Of a stretch of DNA of 32,173 nucleotides, positions 1-6,825 are shown piece by piece; the stretch's first letter is position 1; the number at the start of each line of letters is the position of its first letter. The notes below the pieces were generated by a model. It had not been told where the DNA came from and ran no database searches. It saw only the letters and a list, made by a program, of their open reading frames with translations. The translations under genes were made by a program, and so were the position numbers. The stretch is from the NCBI GenBank assembly GCA_002506085.1, contig DAWV01000022.1, positions 5,812 through 37,984 of the forward strand, in the 5' to 3' direction. The DNA is from Methanocorpusculaceae archaeon UBA425 (GTDB lineage: Archaea > Halobacteriota > Methanomicrobia > Methanomicrobiales > Methanocorpusculaceae).

Positions 1-54
1 CAGCGTAAGGAAAATGCGATTCGTGTTTATTCGCGATTATTCGCGGTGGATTTC
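1..54. repeat. Left copy of an intergenic repeat, inverted relative to 32083-32136
   Basis: This stretch is built from short TTCGCG/TTCGTG-type phrases. Its first 50 nt match the reverse complement of 32087-32136 with about six mismatches. A shorter relative lies at about 92-119 (GATTCGCGGTGAGATTCTC). It looks like a dispersed non-coding repeat. The first 334 nt of the window hold no credible gene: only this repeat, its short relative and the inverted repeat at 242-315. Confidence 0.7.
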
Positions 55-241
55 TCATCTATCCACACACAGCCAACTCCTTTTTTCTAGAGATTCACGC
101 TGATTCGCGGTGAGATTCTCATGCTTCCGCACCCGGCCAAAGGTATGCGAACGCATTGGGATTTCTCATAGTTCCGCATTTCACCTGTACACGAATACAG
201 ATTACATCCAGTAATATCTGACAATATCGTCATAATTGAAT

Positions 242-315
242 ATAACCCGACTTTGACAGTTGATATTCGGGATTCCCCTATTACTTCATGCACCAAACTG
301 TCAAAGTCAGGTTAT
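242..315. repeat. Inverted repeat with 20-nt arms just beyond the end of the wtpA operon
   Basis: Arm 242-261 and arm 296-315 are reverse complements at 19 of 20 positions (core AACTGTCAAAGTC) with a 34-nt spacer. The element begins 20 nt past the stop codon of the last gene of the minus-strand operon, so it may form a 3' hairpin on that transcript or be a small mobile or regulatory palindrome. No poly-T tract follows, so a plain terminator is not clearly supported. Confidence 0.6.
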
Positions 316-334
316 CCTGGAATAATTCTGTTCA

Positions 335-1324
335 TCAGAGCGGAGCCGGATATCCCTCTCCGCCCTCACTGAACCTAGCAAGCATGAATTCCATGAACTT
401 CTCCGCCTCTTCTGGTTCCGGCGCATTATAGGGAATCGTTACCGCATACACAATCGGAAGACCGGTCCGTTTATTTCCGATCGTAGCAAACCTCTGGAAT
501 CCGAGATACACGGCTGCATTATCATAATTTTCCGCAAATGCCTCATCGCCCAGATTGATTTCCGCCGGGAGTTCAACATACCGCAGACCCTGACCGATTG
601 CCACGCTCTTGTAATCAAATGCGTAATCGATTCCTCCCGACTCGAGAAGATTCAAAAGGAACAGGCTCGAATCCCGAATGGTCACTTTGCTTCCTGATTC
701 AGGCTGCAAAAGGACCGGGAGTTCGAGGATGCTTCCGTTTTCGGTTTTGTTCACCATAAGAGCCGGCTTGAAACTGTCTCCAATGACCGTATTGAAGAGA
801 CCCGGACGGTTTAGCTGCTCTTCTGCGAGCATCATCATAATAAGTGCTCTGTAGCCGGAAGCATCCAGCGTCGGATTGGAAAACCCGACCTTCACATCAT
901 CCCGGGCAAGTATTTCATACCAGTTATCCCGGGTGATTTCATCAGCATAGGCACTTTCAGGGGTAAACGCGAGAACCATCTCATTCCTTGCGAAGGGGGT
1001 GTACCAATCGGTGTAATTCACCCCGACGGGTCCCTCCCGGTACATCATATCGGGAATCAGCGACGCGTCTGCCACGACAATCAGGTCTATCGACCGGTTA
1101 AGGTCGGTCACCTGACGAATTGCCTGAATACTTCCATGTCCTTCAATCTGAATATCGATTTCCGGGTGAAGAGCCTCATACTCCTGTTCGATTTCGTCCA
1201 GAGGGATGAGCAGACTTCCTGCCGGGACCACTTTGACCACTGTTTTGTCCCCGGCAATACAGCCGGAACAGAGGGTAATCAGGATGATTAACAGAACTGC
1301 CGGAATGAGCAGGGATTTTTTCAT
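335..1324 (-). CDS. wtpA: WtpA-like tungstate/molybdate-type ABC substrate-binding lipoprotein
   Basis: This 329-aa secreted lipoprotein has a signal peptide with lipobox LCSGC (Cys22), so it should sit on the outer face of the membrane. Family signatures of archaeal WtpA/ModA are clear: an early PAGSL stretch (34-38), a DLIVVADASLIPDMMY region (80-95), SNPTLDASGYR (149-159) with the expected anion-coordinating Asp154, and DYAFDYKSVA (233-242). Many family members have Glu in the last motif where this protein has Asp237. It also carries an extra stretch around 195-215. It is the last gene of a seven-gene operon; its ATG overlaps the stop of the upstream lipoprotein gene (ATGA). No permease or ATPase gene lies nearby, so the transporter partner must be elsewhere, or the protein acts only as a surface binder. 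The anion is inferred from the family, not shown. Confidence 0.85.
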   Translation of the reverse strand: MKKSLLIPAVLLIILITLCSGCIAGDKTVVKVVPAGSLLIPLDEIEQEYEALHPEIDIQIEGHGSIQAIRQVTDLNRSIDLIVVADASLIPDMMYREGPVGVNYTDWYTPFARNEMVLAFTPESAYADEITRDNWYEILARDDVKVGFSNPTLDASGYRALIMMMLAEEQLNRPGLFNTVIGDSFKPALMVNKTENGSILELPVLLQPESGSKVTIRDSSLFLLNLLESGGIDYAFDYKSVAIGQGLRYVELPAEINLGDEAFAENYDNAAVYLGFQRFATIGNKRTGLPIVYAVTIPYNAPEPEEAEKFMEFMLARFSEGGEGYPAPL

Positions 1325-1869
1325 CCATGGACCTCGATTCTGTCAACCCATTTGACCCAGAGACTGCCTTCTGTTATGACATCAGGTTCAGCCGTCATAG
1401 TTGCCATTCGGAGAGGTCCGCCGTCATCATACGGATACGGTTTGCCGTCTGCCGCATACATTAGGATGGGGGTCATCTTCGCAGGAGTTTTCATCTCCTT
1501 CAGGTTTGCATCGAGACAAAGAAGATCCTCACCCAGGAGCTGTTCATACGAGAACACCCAGAGATAGCCGTCTGCCGCAGAAACATGGACGGTCTGTCCT
1601 TCGTGGACACCCCCCACCTGATTCAGCAGTTCAATCAGCGGAACGCCCGTTATTTCATAGGGCCCGTATTTTATTCCGACTGTTGAAACAGCATAGCCGT
1701 GTCCGCTTACAGAAGGCAGTGCCGCGATTTCGGATACGGAAAGGATTTTCTCCGTGCCGTCCGCCCCGACAAGCGTGAGCGGCCAGTCGATATCCGCATA
1801 CGGATTACTGATGCATCCGGCACTGAACATACAGGCAATGATTACGAGAATAAGAAGTATCTTTTTCAT
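1321..1869 (-). CDS. Lipoprotein with sulfite-oxidase-like (molybdopterin-binding fold) domain
   Basis: This 182-aa protein has a signal peptide ending in lipobox FSAGC (Cys19). The mature part resembles the small oxidoreductase molybdopterin-binding fold: a GVPLIELLNQVGGV helix after a beta region, VHVSAADGYLWVFS, and a late ILMYAADGKPYPYDDGGPLR segment typical of this fold. The catalytic cysteine of true sulfite oxidases is not seen, so it is more likely a ligand-binding or structural variant than an enzyme. Both ends overlap neighbours by ATGA (upstream gene at 1866, wtpA at 1324), which suggests translational coupling with the oxyanion-binding protein. Sister domains occur in the four larger proteins upstream. 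The fold is inferred from motif order only. Confidence 0.65.
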   Translation of the reverse strand: MKKILLILVIIACMFSAGCISNPYADIDWPLTLVGADGTEKILSVSEIAALPSVSGHGYAVSTVGIKYGPYEITGVPLIELLNQVGGVHEGQTVHVSAADGYLWVFSYEQLLGEDLLCLDANLKEMKTPAKMTPILMYAADGKPYPYDDGGPLRMATMTAEPDVITEGSLWVKWVDRIEVHG

Positions 1870-2708
1870 GGCTGTCTCCGGAGAATACCTGCTGCGAGAA
1901 TTCCGGCAAGAAGTATGCCGATTCCAAGAGGTGACGCTGCCGCCTCTGTTGGAACGGCGGTCTGATTCGTCATGGATTTTGCAAGAACCCCGGCTTCCCC
2001 GGTATATCCTCCTTCATAGACCCGGATTTCACTGACCCATTTAACGGTCAGACCGCTGGTCGAGGGATAGAGTCCTTCATAGAAGTAAACCGATTTTTCC
2101 GGCAGGGTCTCACGCATGTCATTATTTCCAAAGACATGGAGACCTTCGGCATTCGTGGAGGCGTCTGCAAGGAACACGAGCCGCATTCCGAGGAAATATC
2201 CTTCTTTTCCGGTATAGCCGATTCCCTGACGTTCGCCGACTCCCGATACATCCTCGCCCACATACCAGCAGACGGCAGCGGGTCCCTGACGTGCAGACGG
2301 GGTGTAGATTGTCGTGTATCCGTATTCCACATGGTATCCGTCTGCCGCGACAATCATGACATCATCTTCGGGGTTCATTCCGCCGATCAGACCGCAGAGA
2401 TCTTTTACATCGGTTCCTTTTACTGCTCCGCGGTCTTTGAAGCTTCCGGTCTCATTTACATCCCAGCGGGCTTCGGGATCATCGGTGAACACCGGACCCT
2501 GGTGATAGTAATGGGTTACCCCATCGCCAAGTACCGGGAGATTTTCTTCCAGCCACTGATAACTGACGGTTTGCTGGTCGAGGGTCGTGCCGTTCTCCGC
2601 GATACGAATGAGCTGAAGTTCGGTCGTTGCGCCTGAGGGTCCTGCCGATACTGCGGATATCAGACAGAATACTGCAAGCAGTGTTAGTAAAATAATTCTT
2701 GTTTTCAT
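1866..2708 (-). CDS. Secreted surface protein, sulfite-oxidase-like domain with C-terminal anchor
   Basis: This 280-aa protein has an N-terminal signal peptide (to about residue 22), a single extracellular domain and a tail SPLGIGILLAGILAAGILRR that is hydrophobic and ends in Arg. The domain has landmarks shared with the 258-aa protein and the C-terminal third of the 714-aa protein: YQWLEENLPVLGDG, YYHQGPVF, VKGTDVKDLCGLIGGMNP, VAADGY, a GxxxxxWY strand, MRLVFLAD and STSGLTVKWVSEIRVYE. Those relatives are paralogs made by local duplication. Function is unknown; a ligand-binding role on the cell surface is an inference. It overlaps the metallophosphoesterase gene upstream and the lipoprotein gene downstream by ATGA. 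Confidence 0.7.
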   Translation of the reverse strand: MKTRIILLTLLAVFCLISAVSAGPSGATTELQLIRIAENGTTLDQQTVSYQWLEENLPVLGDGVTHYYHQGPVFTDDPEARWDVNETGSFKDRGAVKGTDVKDLCGLIGGMNPEDDVMIVAADGYHVEYGYTTIYTPSARQGPAAVCWYVGEDVSGVGERQGIGYTGKEGYFLGMRLVFLADASTNAEGLHVFGNNDMRETLPEKSVYFYEGLYPSTSGLTVKWVSEIRVYEGGYTGEAGVLAKSMTNQTAVPTEAAASPLGIGILLAGILAAGILRRQP

Positions 2709-3889
2709 CTTTTTCTCCGGATAAAAAATACGGCTCCTGAAAGAATGCCGAAAATGATCCCGGGTCCGAGGGGCGAGGAGACCGGGTCGGTCGTGCTGAA
2801 TACGTCATAGGCGGTTCCCTTCGGGAAGACTGTCGTGAGAACACTGTTGTCCTCCGAGACCTCGGCCACGCTGAAGAAGGTTGAGGTAAATTCACTTCCG
2901 TTAACATCGACCCTGACATAGCCGAGAGTGTGGTAAATTGAGTTCACCATTTCATCTGCCGGTTCCGTGACCGGCGAATAGAGCGGAGCGCCGCCTGCCC
3001 CATTTGTCACATAGGCGATGCCGCCGGATTCATATCGTTCGTATGCATGCATGTGGGCTGAGTAGGCCGCGGCAACACCGCCGTTTTCGAAGATCTCCTG
3101 CCAGACGGGAATCTGGTCAGTGGTGAGCCCGGTCCGTTTCTGATCTGTCGTATAGAACGGGTGATGGAAGAGTGCAATCTTCGGTTTAGGGCTTTGTGTT
3201 TCTTCCCCGAGCCAGGCGGTCTGGTTTGCAAATCTGATTTGGGTCCATCCGTTCGTGTTAAGGACGAGGAATTTCAGAGAGCCGGCGGTAAATGCATACC
3301 AGTCGGGCATTCCGAATATTTCGGTGTAAAGCTTCGCGTAATCATGATTTCCCTGGACAGGGACGATTATCGTGTTTGCATACAGATTACGCCCTGCAGA
3401 GAAAAACCGGTCCCACTCTGCCGGGTCATCCGCATCGCCGGAAAAATCACCGAGGTGGACCACGAAGAGAGGATTTTCGTTAAGAATACTCTCTGCGACG
3501 ACACCGTGACGCTCTGCCTGGGTAAACGGCGGTTCGCTTCTTGTATCGCCCGATACAACAAACATATAGTTTTCTGCACCAAGGGTGCGGAAGGAATAGG
3601 TCTCAGACCAGGAATCATTCACGAGAATCCGGTAGGAATATTCAGTGTCGGGCATCAGGTCTTCGATTCGGATATGGTGAAATCCTCCCGGTTCAGAGGA
3701 GAACACGGTAGTGTTTCCGCGAAAGGCAAGTTCCACCGCACCGGATGCGTTTTCATACAGATAATAATGAATCGTCACTGTGTCCTCATCCGCGGACGTG
3801 ATGTACGGACCCCAGCGCGGCAGGTCTGCGGCAGAAACTGCCGGAACCAGCAGGAGAAGGAGCAGGATGATGACACAGATTCTTTTCAT
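2705..3889 (-). CDS. Secreted metallophosphoesterase (purple-acid-phosphatase-like) with C-terminal anchor
   Basis: The protein is 394 aa from ATG at 3889 (MKRICVIILL signal peptide); an in-frame TTG at 3907 would add six residues but lies inside the upstream gene and breaks the usual Lys/Arg start of the signal. Residues about 25-103 form a fibronectin-III-like domain like that before purple acid phosphatases. The calcineurin-type phosphoesterase motifs follow in order: GDTRSE (114-119), HLGDFSGD (145-152), GNHDY (180-184), FHHPFY (241-246) and AHMHAYER (278-285), where the usual GHxH is AHMH. The C terminus (SPLGPGIIFGILSGAVFFIR) is hydrophobic and basic, as in its neighbours. It probably hydrolyses phosphoesters at the cell surface. 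It starts 1 nt after the stop of the 258-aa gene and overlaps the 280-aa gene by ATGA. Confidence 0.85.
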   Translation of the reverse strand: MKRICVIILLLLLLVPAVSAADLPRWGPYITSADEDTVTIHYYLYENASGAVELAFRGNTTVFSSEPGGFHHIRIEDLMPDTEYSYRILVNDSWSETYSFRTLGAENYMFVVSGDTRSEPPFTQAERHGVVAESILNENPLFVVHLGDFSGDADDPAEWDRFFSAGRNLYANTIIVPVQGNHDYAKLYTEIFGMPDWYAFTAGSLKFLVLNTNGWTQIRFANQTAWLGEETQSPKPKIALFHHPFYTTDQKRTGLTTDQIPVWQEIFENGGVAAAYSAHMHAYERYESGGIAYVTNGAGGAPLYSPVTEPADEMVNSIYHTLGYVRVDVNGSEFTSTFFSVAEVSEDNSVLTTVFPKGTAYDVFSTTDPVSSPLGPGIIFGILSGAVFFIRRKR

Positions 3890-3890
3890 C

Positions 3891-4667
3891 TTACCATTTC
3901 CTGACAATCAGGAAAGCTCCGAGAATGCCGGCGATGCCTATGACAATACCGAATGACGGAGACCGGGTCGCGTCCGGTCCCGGTGCTGCCGAAGAATTTT
4001 CGGTGATTTTGATCGTATCGATGTTCTGGACCGACAGACCGGTGGTTGTCGGATATTTTCCCGAATAGAAGTACCAGTCTTCTTCATCCATGGCCGCCTT
4101 TTCATCAGCTATACCGAATACATGGTAGCCCCACGGGTTCCGGCTGGTATCTCCGGTGAACATGAGACGCATTCCGCTGTAATATGCAGGAACATAGCCC
4201 TCCTCTTTGTTGTACCATGCGATGAAGACTGTGCCCATCGCCGGTTCGGGACTATAGATGTACTTCTGCGGGAAGGTTTTTTGAAGTCCGTCGGCGGCAA
4301 TAAACGTAATCTCCGCATTCTCACCGGCTCCGCCGACAAGTTCGCAGAGGTCTTTGACTGCGGTTCCCTTGAGGGCCCCCATGTCCTTTGACTCGACATT
4401 TACCGACTCGGTCGGGTCCCAGATATCGCCTTCAAAGACAGGGCCCTGAAGATAATAATGCGTGTATCCGTTTCCGACAACAGGGAGATTCTTTTCCATC
4501 CACTGGTAATCCACGGTCGTGGTATTTAGAAGATTGCCCGCGGCATCGTATTTTTCAATTGTAAGTTCAGTCGCGGCAGAGCCTGCGCCTGCAAAGAGGC
4601 AGAGACAGAGCGCCATTACAAGGCTCAGACAGATTATACTTTTTTTCATTGCAGGGTGTTCTCCCAT
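3891..4667 (-). CDS. Secreted surface protein, paralog of the 1866-2708 product
   Basis: The product is 258 aa from ATG 4667, which has GGAG eight nt upstream and starts 1 nt after the previous stop. ATG 4649 (MKKSIICLSL) is also possible and gives a more typical signal peptide; a TTG at 4715 inside the upstream gene is rejected. After the signal peptide comes one extracellular domain: YQWMEKNLPVVGNG, YYLQGPVF, LKGTAVKDLCELVGG, FIAADGLQ, GTVFIAWY, MRLMFTGD and TTTGLSVQNIDTIKI. These match the 280-aa protein and the last third of the 714-aa protein block by block. The tail SPSFGIVIGIAGILGAFLIV followed by RKW is the anchor/sorting-like end. Ligand and function are unknown. Confidence 0.7.
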   Translation of the reverse strand: MGEHPAMKKSIICLSLVMALCLCLFAGAGSAATELTIEKYDAAGNLLNTTTVDYQWMEKNLPVVGNGYTHYYLQGPVFEGDIWDPTESVNVESKDMGALKGTAVKDLCELVGGAGENAEITFIAADGLQKTFPQKYIYSPEPAMGTVFIAWYNKEEGYVPAYYSGMRLMFTGDTSRNPWGYHVFGIADEKAAMDEEDWYFYSGKYPTTTGLSVQNIDTIKITENSSAAPGPDATRSPSFGIVIGIAGILGAFLIVRKW

Positions 4668-4668
4668 G

Positions 4669-6813
4669 TTATTTTCTCCGGCATAAGATGCAGGCAGCCC
4701 CGATGAGTCCGGCAATCACTATGACGAGGGGTGCCGGCGAGGAGGCGGATGAACTGCCGGTTACGATTTCAATCGAGTCGATCTGATATGCGGATATCTG
4801 GGCGGTTGAAGGCAGAACTTCTGATGAATGGTAGAGTCCGTAATCCTCTTCCGTCATCGAGAGTTTCATATCATACAGACTGTAGACCCGGTATCCCAGA
4901 GGATCTTTTTTGTTTTCATTGGAGGTGAAGAAGAGCCGGAACATGCTGTCATATCCTGACGGTCCGTCCACGCCATTGCGGCTCCATGCGAGGAACATCG
5001 TGCCCATTTCGGGTTCCGGGTTGTAGAGATATGCATATCCGTTGACGAACTCGGTGACGACCCCGTCGGCGGAGGTGAATCTGAGCAGATCTCCCTTATT
5101 CATTCCTCCGACAAGGTCAACCAGATCTTTTACGGATGTTCCTTTTACGGTGTCCTCGACCTTGAAGCGGGCGTTCGTGTATGCCGCCGGGAACTCTTCG
5201 TTTACATCCCAGGATTCATCGGTTCCTGCATGTGAATTCATCACCGGACCCTGAACTGCGTAAATAAGTTTGCCGTCGCCAATGACATCGAACCCGGATC
5301 TGAGTTCTTCCCAGGATTTCGACGTTTCACTGATTATCGTGCCGTCTGCAGTGATTTTTTTCACGGTAATCGATGTTACGGCGGGCGGCGCACTGAAATC
5401 ACTCAGCGTGATCTTTTCCACATCGCGAAGATAGTTATCGGATGAAATGCCGGTTCCGGTCAGGAAAGGTTTGATTTTTATCAGATTTCCTGTTCCGTTC
5501 TCCTGTTTATAGATGGCGAGAATGACATGCAGTCTGTCATCCTTGATATCTGCCGCGGCAAGGCTGACCTTTGAGGTCGTGTTTTCCAGAAGGATGGTGT
5601 AGCCTCCGCTCAGTGCTTCGGTGTTGAGACCGTGAAGATGGAAGTCATCCAGCCATCCGAGAACGGTCGAGAGAGCAATTCCATAATAGACATCCCCGTT
5701 TTTATCGGTCCAGGTCAGGTTGTGGGTGACCGTGGTCGCAGAGGTAACGCCGCCAAGCTCTTCCACGCCTCCTACCGCACGATAAAGAAGCGTGTCCGTA
5801 ATATCCGTGGAAATCCGCCCTACTCCTGCAATCGACCAGCCTCCCGGAGACTGTTCGATTCCTGTCGGGACATTAAGCGAGATGGATGCAGTATCTTCAA
5901 GGAGAATCGCCGCATCACCGGTCTTCGTGACATCAATCAGGCTTACGGGGATTTTTCCTCCGTCCATTTTGTCGGCAAGGAAGTAGTGGTCGGCAGCAAC
6001 ATCGGATGATGAAATCATGACCGATGATCCGTGAGTGTCTGTTACCTGAATCCGGTAATTCGATGCCGCAAGACCGGTGTTGAAGGAGAAGTGCGTGGAT
6101 GAGGTCATCGACTCGATATCATCGACGATTGCTGCAAGAAGCCGGAGTTTTACGCCGGTATACGTGTGCGTTCCGTCGGTAAACTCTGCTTTGTGCGTGG
6201 CATACTCCGATGCCTGAAGGAACGTGGAACGTGTGTCGGTCCATGAAGCATCCGCGGATTTGTCATAGTAGAGCGGGGCTGAGAATACGCCGGAGAGCAT
6301 TATCGGCCATGTCTGGGAAACTTCCTGACCGATTGAGATGTAAAAGAGAGCGGTCGAGCTGTCAAAATCGGCGATGGTGTTTCCTGCGGCGAGTTTATCC
6401 CCGCCTATCTGGATGATGACGGCGTCCCCGGGAGAGAGGACGGTGTCGGGATTCAGCCTTTCCGTTACAACATTGTTTTCGATTTTGTAGACATTGATGA
6501 ATTCCGTGTGAACCCTGCCTGTTTTGTCGGTAAGGGTCGCAAACATGATGTCTGCCGCCGGTTTGTTGTTGTATTTCAGAGAATAGTCGAGACCCAGGGC
6601 TTTTACCATGCCAACAGGCGAGTATGCTCGGAAAAGAACCTCTTCTGCTGCGTGCGTGTCGCTGGCTGAAACATTTACCCGGAAATCTGCGGTGTCCGTA
6701 ATCTCCAGAGCACCGTTATAAAGATACACGGGGGCTGCCGAGACTGACGTAACAAGAAGACCGAGACACAGGAAAAAAATGATGAAATAGCCGGAAATTG
6801 TTTTTTTATTCAT
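4669..6813 (-). CDS. Large multidomain surface protein (DUF4430-like + sulfite-oxidase-like domains)
   Basis: This 714-aa secreted protein starts at ATG 6813 with GGAG nearby. After the signal peptide (to about residue 26), residues about 30-170 resemble a DUF4430/transcobalamin-like module (DTVLSPGDAVIIQIGG near its end). Two central repeats follow, each with a pattern like TYTGVKLRLLAAIVDD or YYGIALSTVLGWLDD, then F or L-NTGLAASNYRIQVTD and a serine/aspartate stretch. The last 230 residues are homologous to the 280- and 258-aa proteins (LRSGFDVIGDG, VKGTSVKDLVDLVGGMN, GTMFLAWSR, SMTEEDYGLY). The C terminus SSPAPLVIVIAGLIGAACIL + CRRK is the shared tail. It sits 12 bp after the 848-aa gene. 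It is probably a surface ligand-binding protein; the domain calls are by eye. Confidence 0.7.
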   Translation of the reverse strand: MNKKTISGYFIIFFLCLGLLVTSVSAAPVYLYNGALEITDTADFRVNVSASDTHAAEEVLFRAYSPVGMVKALGLDYSLKYNNKPAADIMFATLTDKTGRVHTEFINVYKIENNVVTERLNPDTVLSPGDAVIIQIGGDKLAAGNTIADFDSSTALFYISIGQEVSQTWPIMLSGVFSAPLYYDKSADASWTDTRSTFLQASEYATHKAEFTDGTHTYTGVKLRLLAAIVDDIESMTSSTHFSFNTGLAASNYRIQVTDTHGSSVMISSSDVAADHYFLADKMDGGKIPVSLIDVTKTGDAAILLEDTASISLNVPTGIEQSPGGWSIAGVGRISTDITDTLLYRAVGGVEELGGVTSATTVTHNLTWTDKNGDVYYGIALSTVLGWLDDFHLHGLNTEALSGGYTILLENTTSKVSLAAADIKDDRLHVILAIYKQENGTGNLIKIKPFLTGTGISSDNYLRDVEKITLSDFSAPPAVTSITVKKITADGTIISETSKSWEELRSGFDVIGDGKLIYAVQGPVMNSHAGTDESWDVNEEFPAAYTNARFKVEDTVKGTSVKDLVDLVGGMNKGDLLRFTSADGVVTEFVNGYAYLYNPEPEMGTMFLAWSRNGVDGPSGYDSMFRLFFTSNENKKDPLGYRVYSLYDMKLSMTEEDYGLYHSSEVLPSTAQISAYQIDSIEIVTGSSSASSPAPLVIVIAGLIGAACILCRRK

Positions 6814-6825
6814 TCTGGTCTCCGG

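Noticed and set aside
87..296. Minus-strand 69-codon open frame at the left edge
   Set aside because: It overlaps the intergenic repeat relatives and the inverted repeat at 242-315, has no ribosome binding site or recognisable motif, and its composition is non-coding.
3161..3904. 247-codon plus-strand frame
   Set aside because: It is fully antisense to the metallophosphoesterase gene, which has clear motifs.
3891..4715. TTG 4715 as start of the 258-aa protein, and TTG 3907 for the phosphoesterase
   Set aside because: Both lie inside the upstream gene and put extra residues before a normal signal peptide; ATG 4667 (or 4649) and ATG 3889 fit better.
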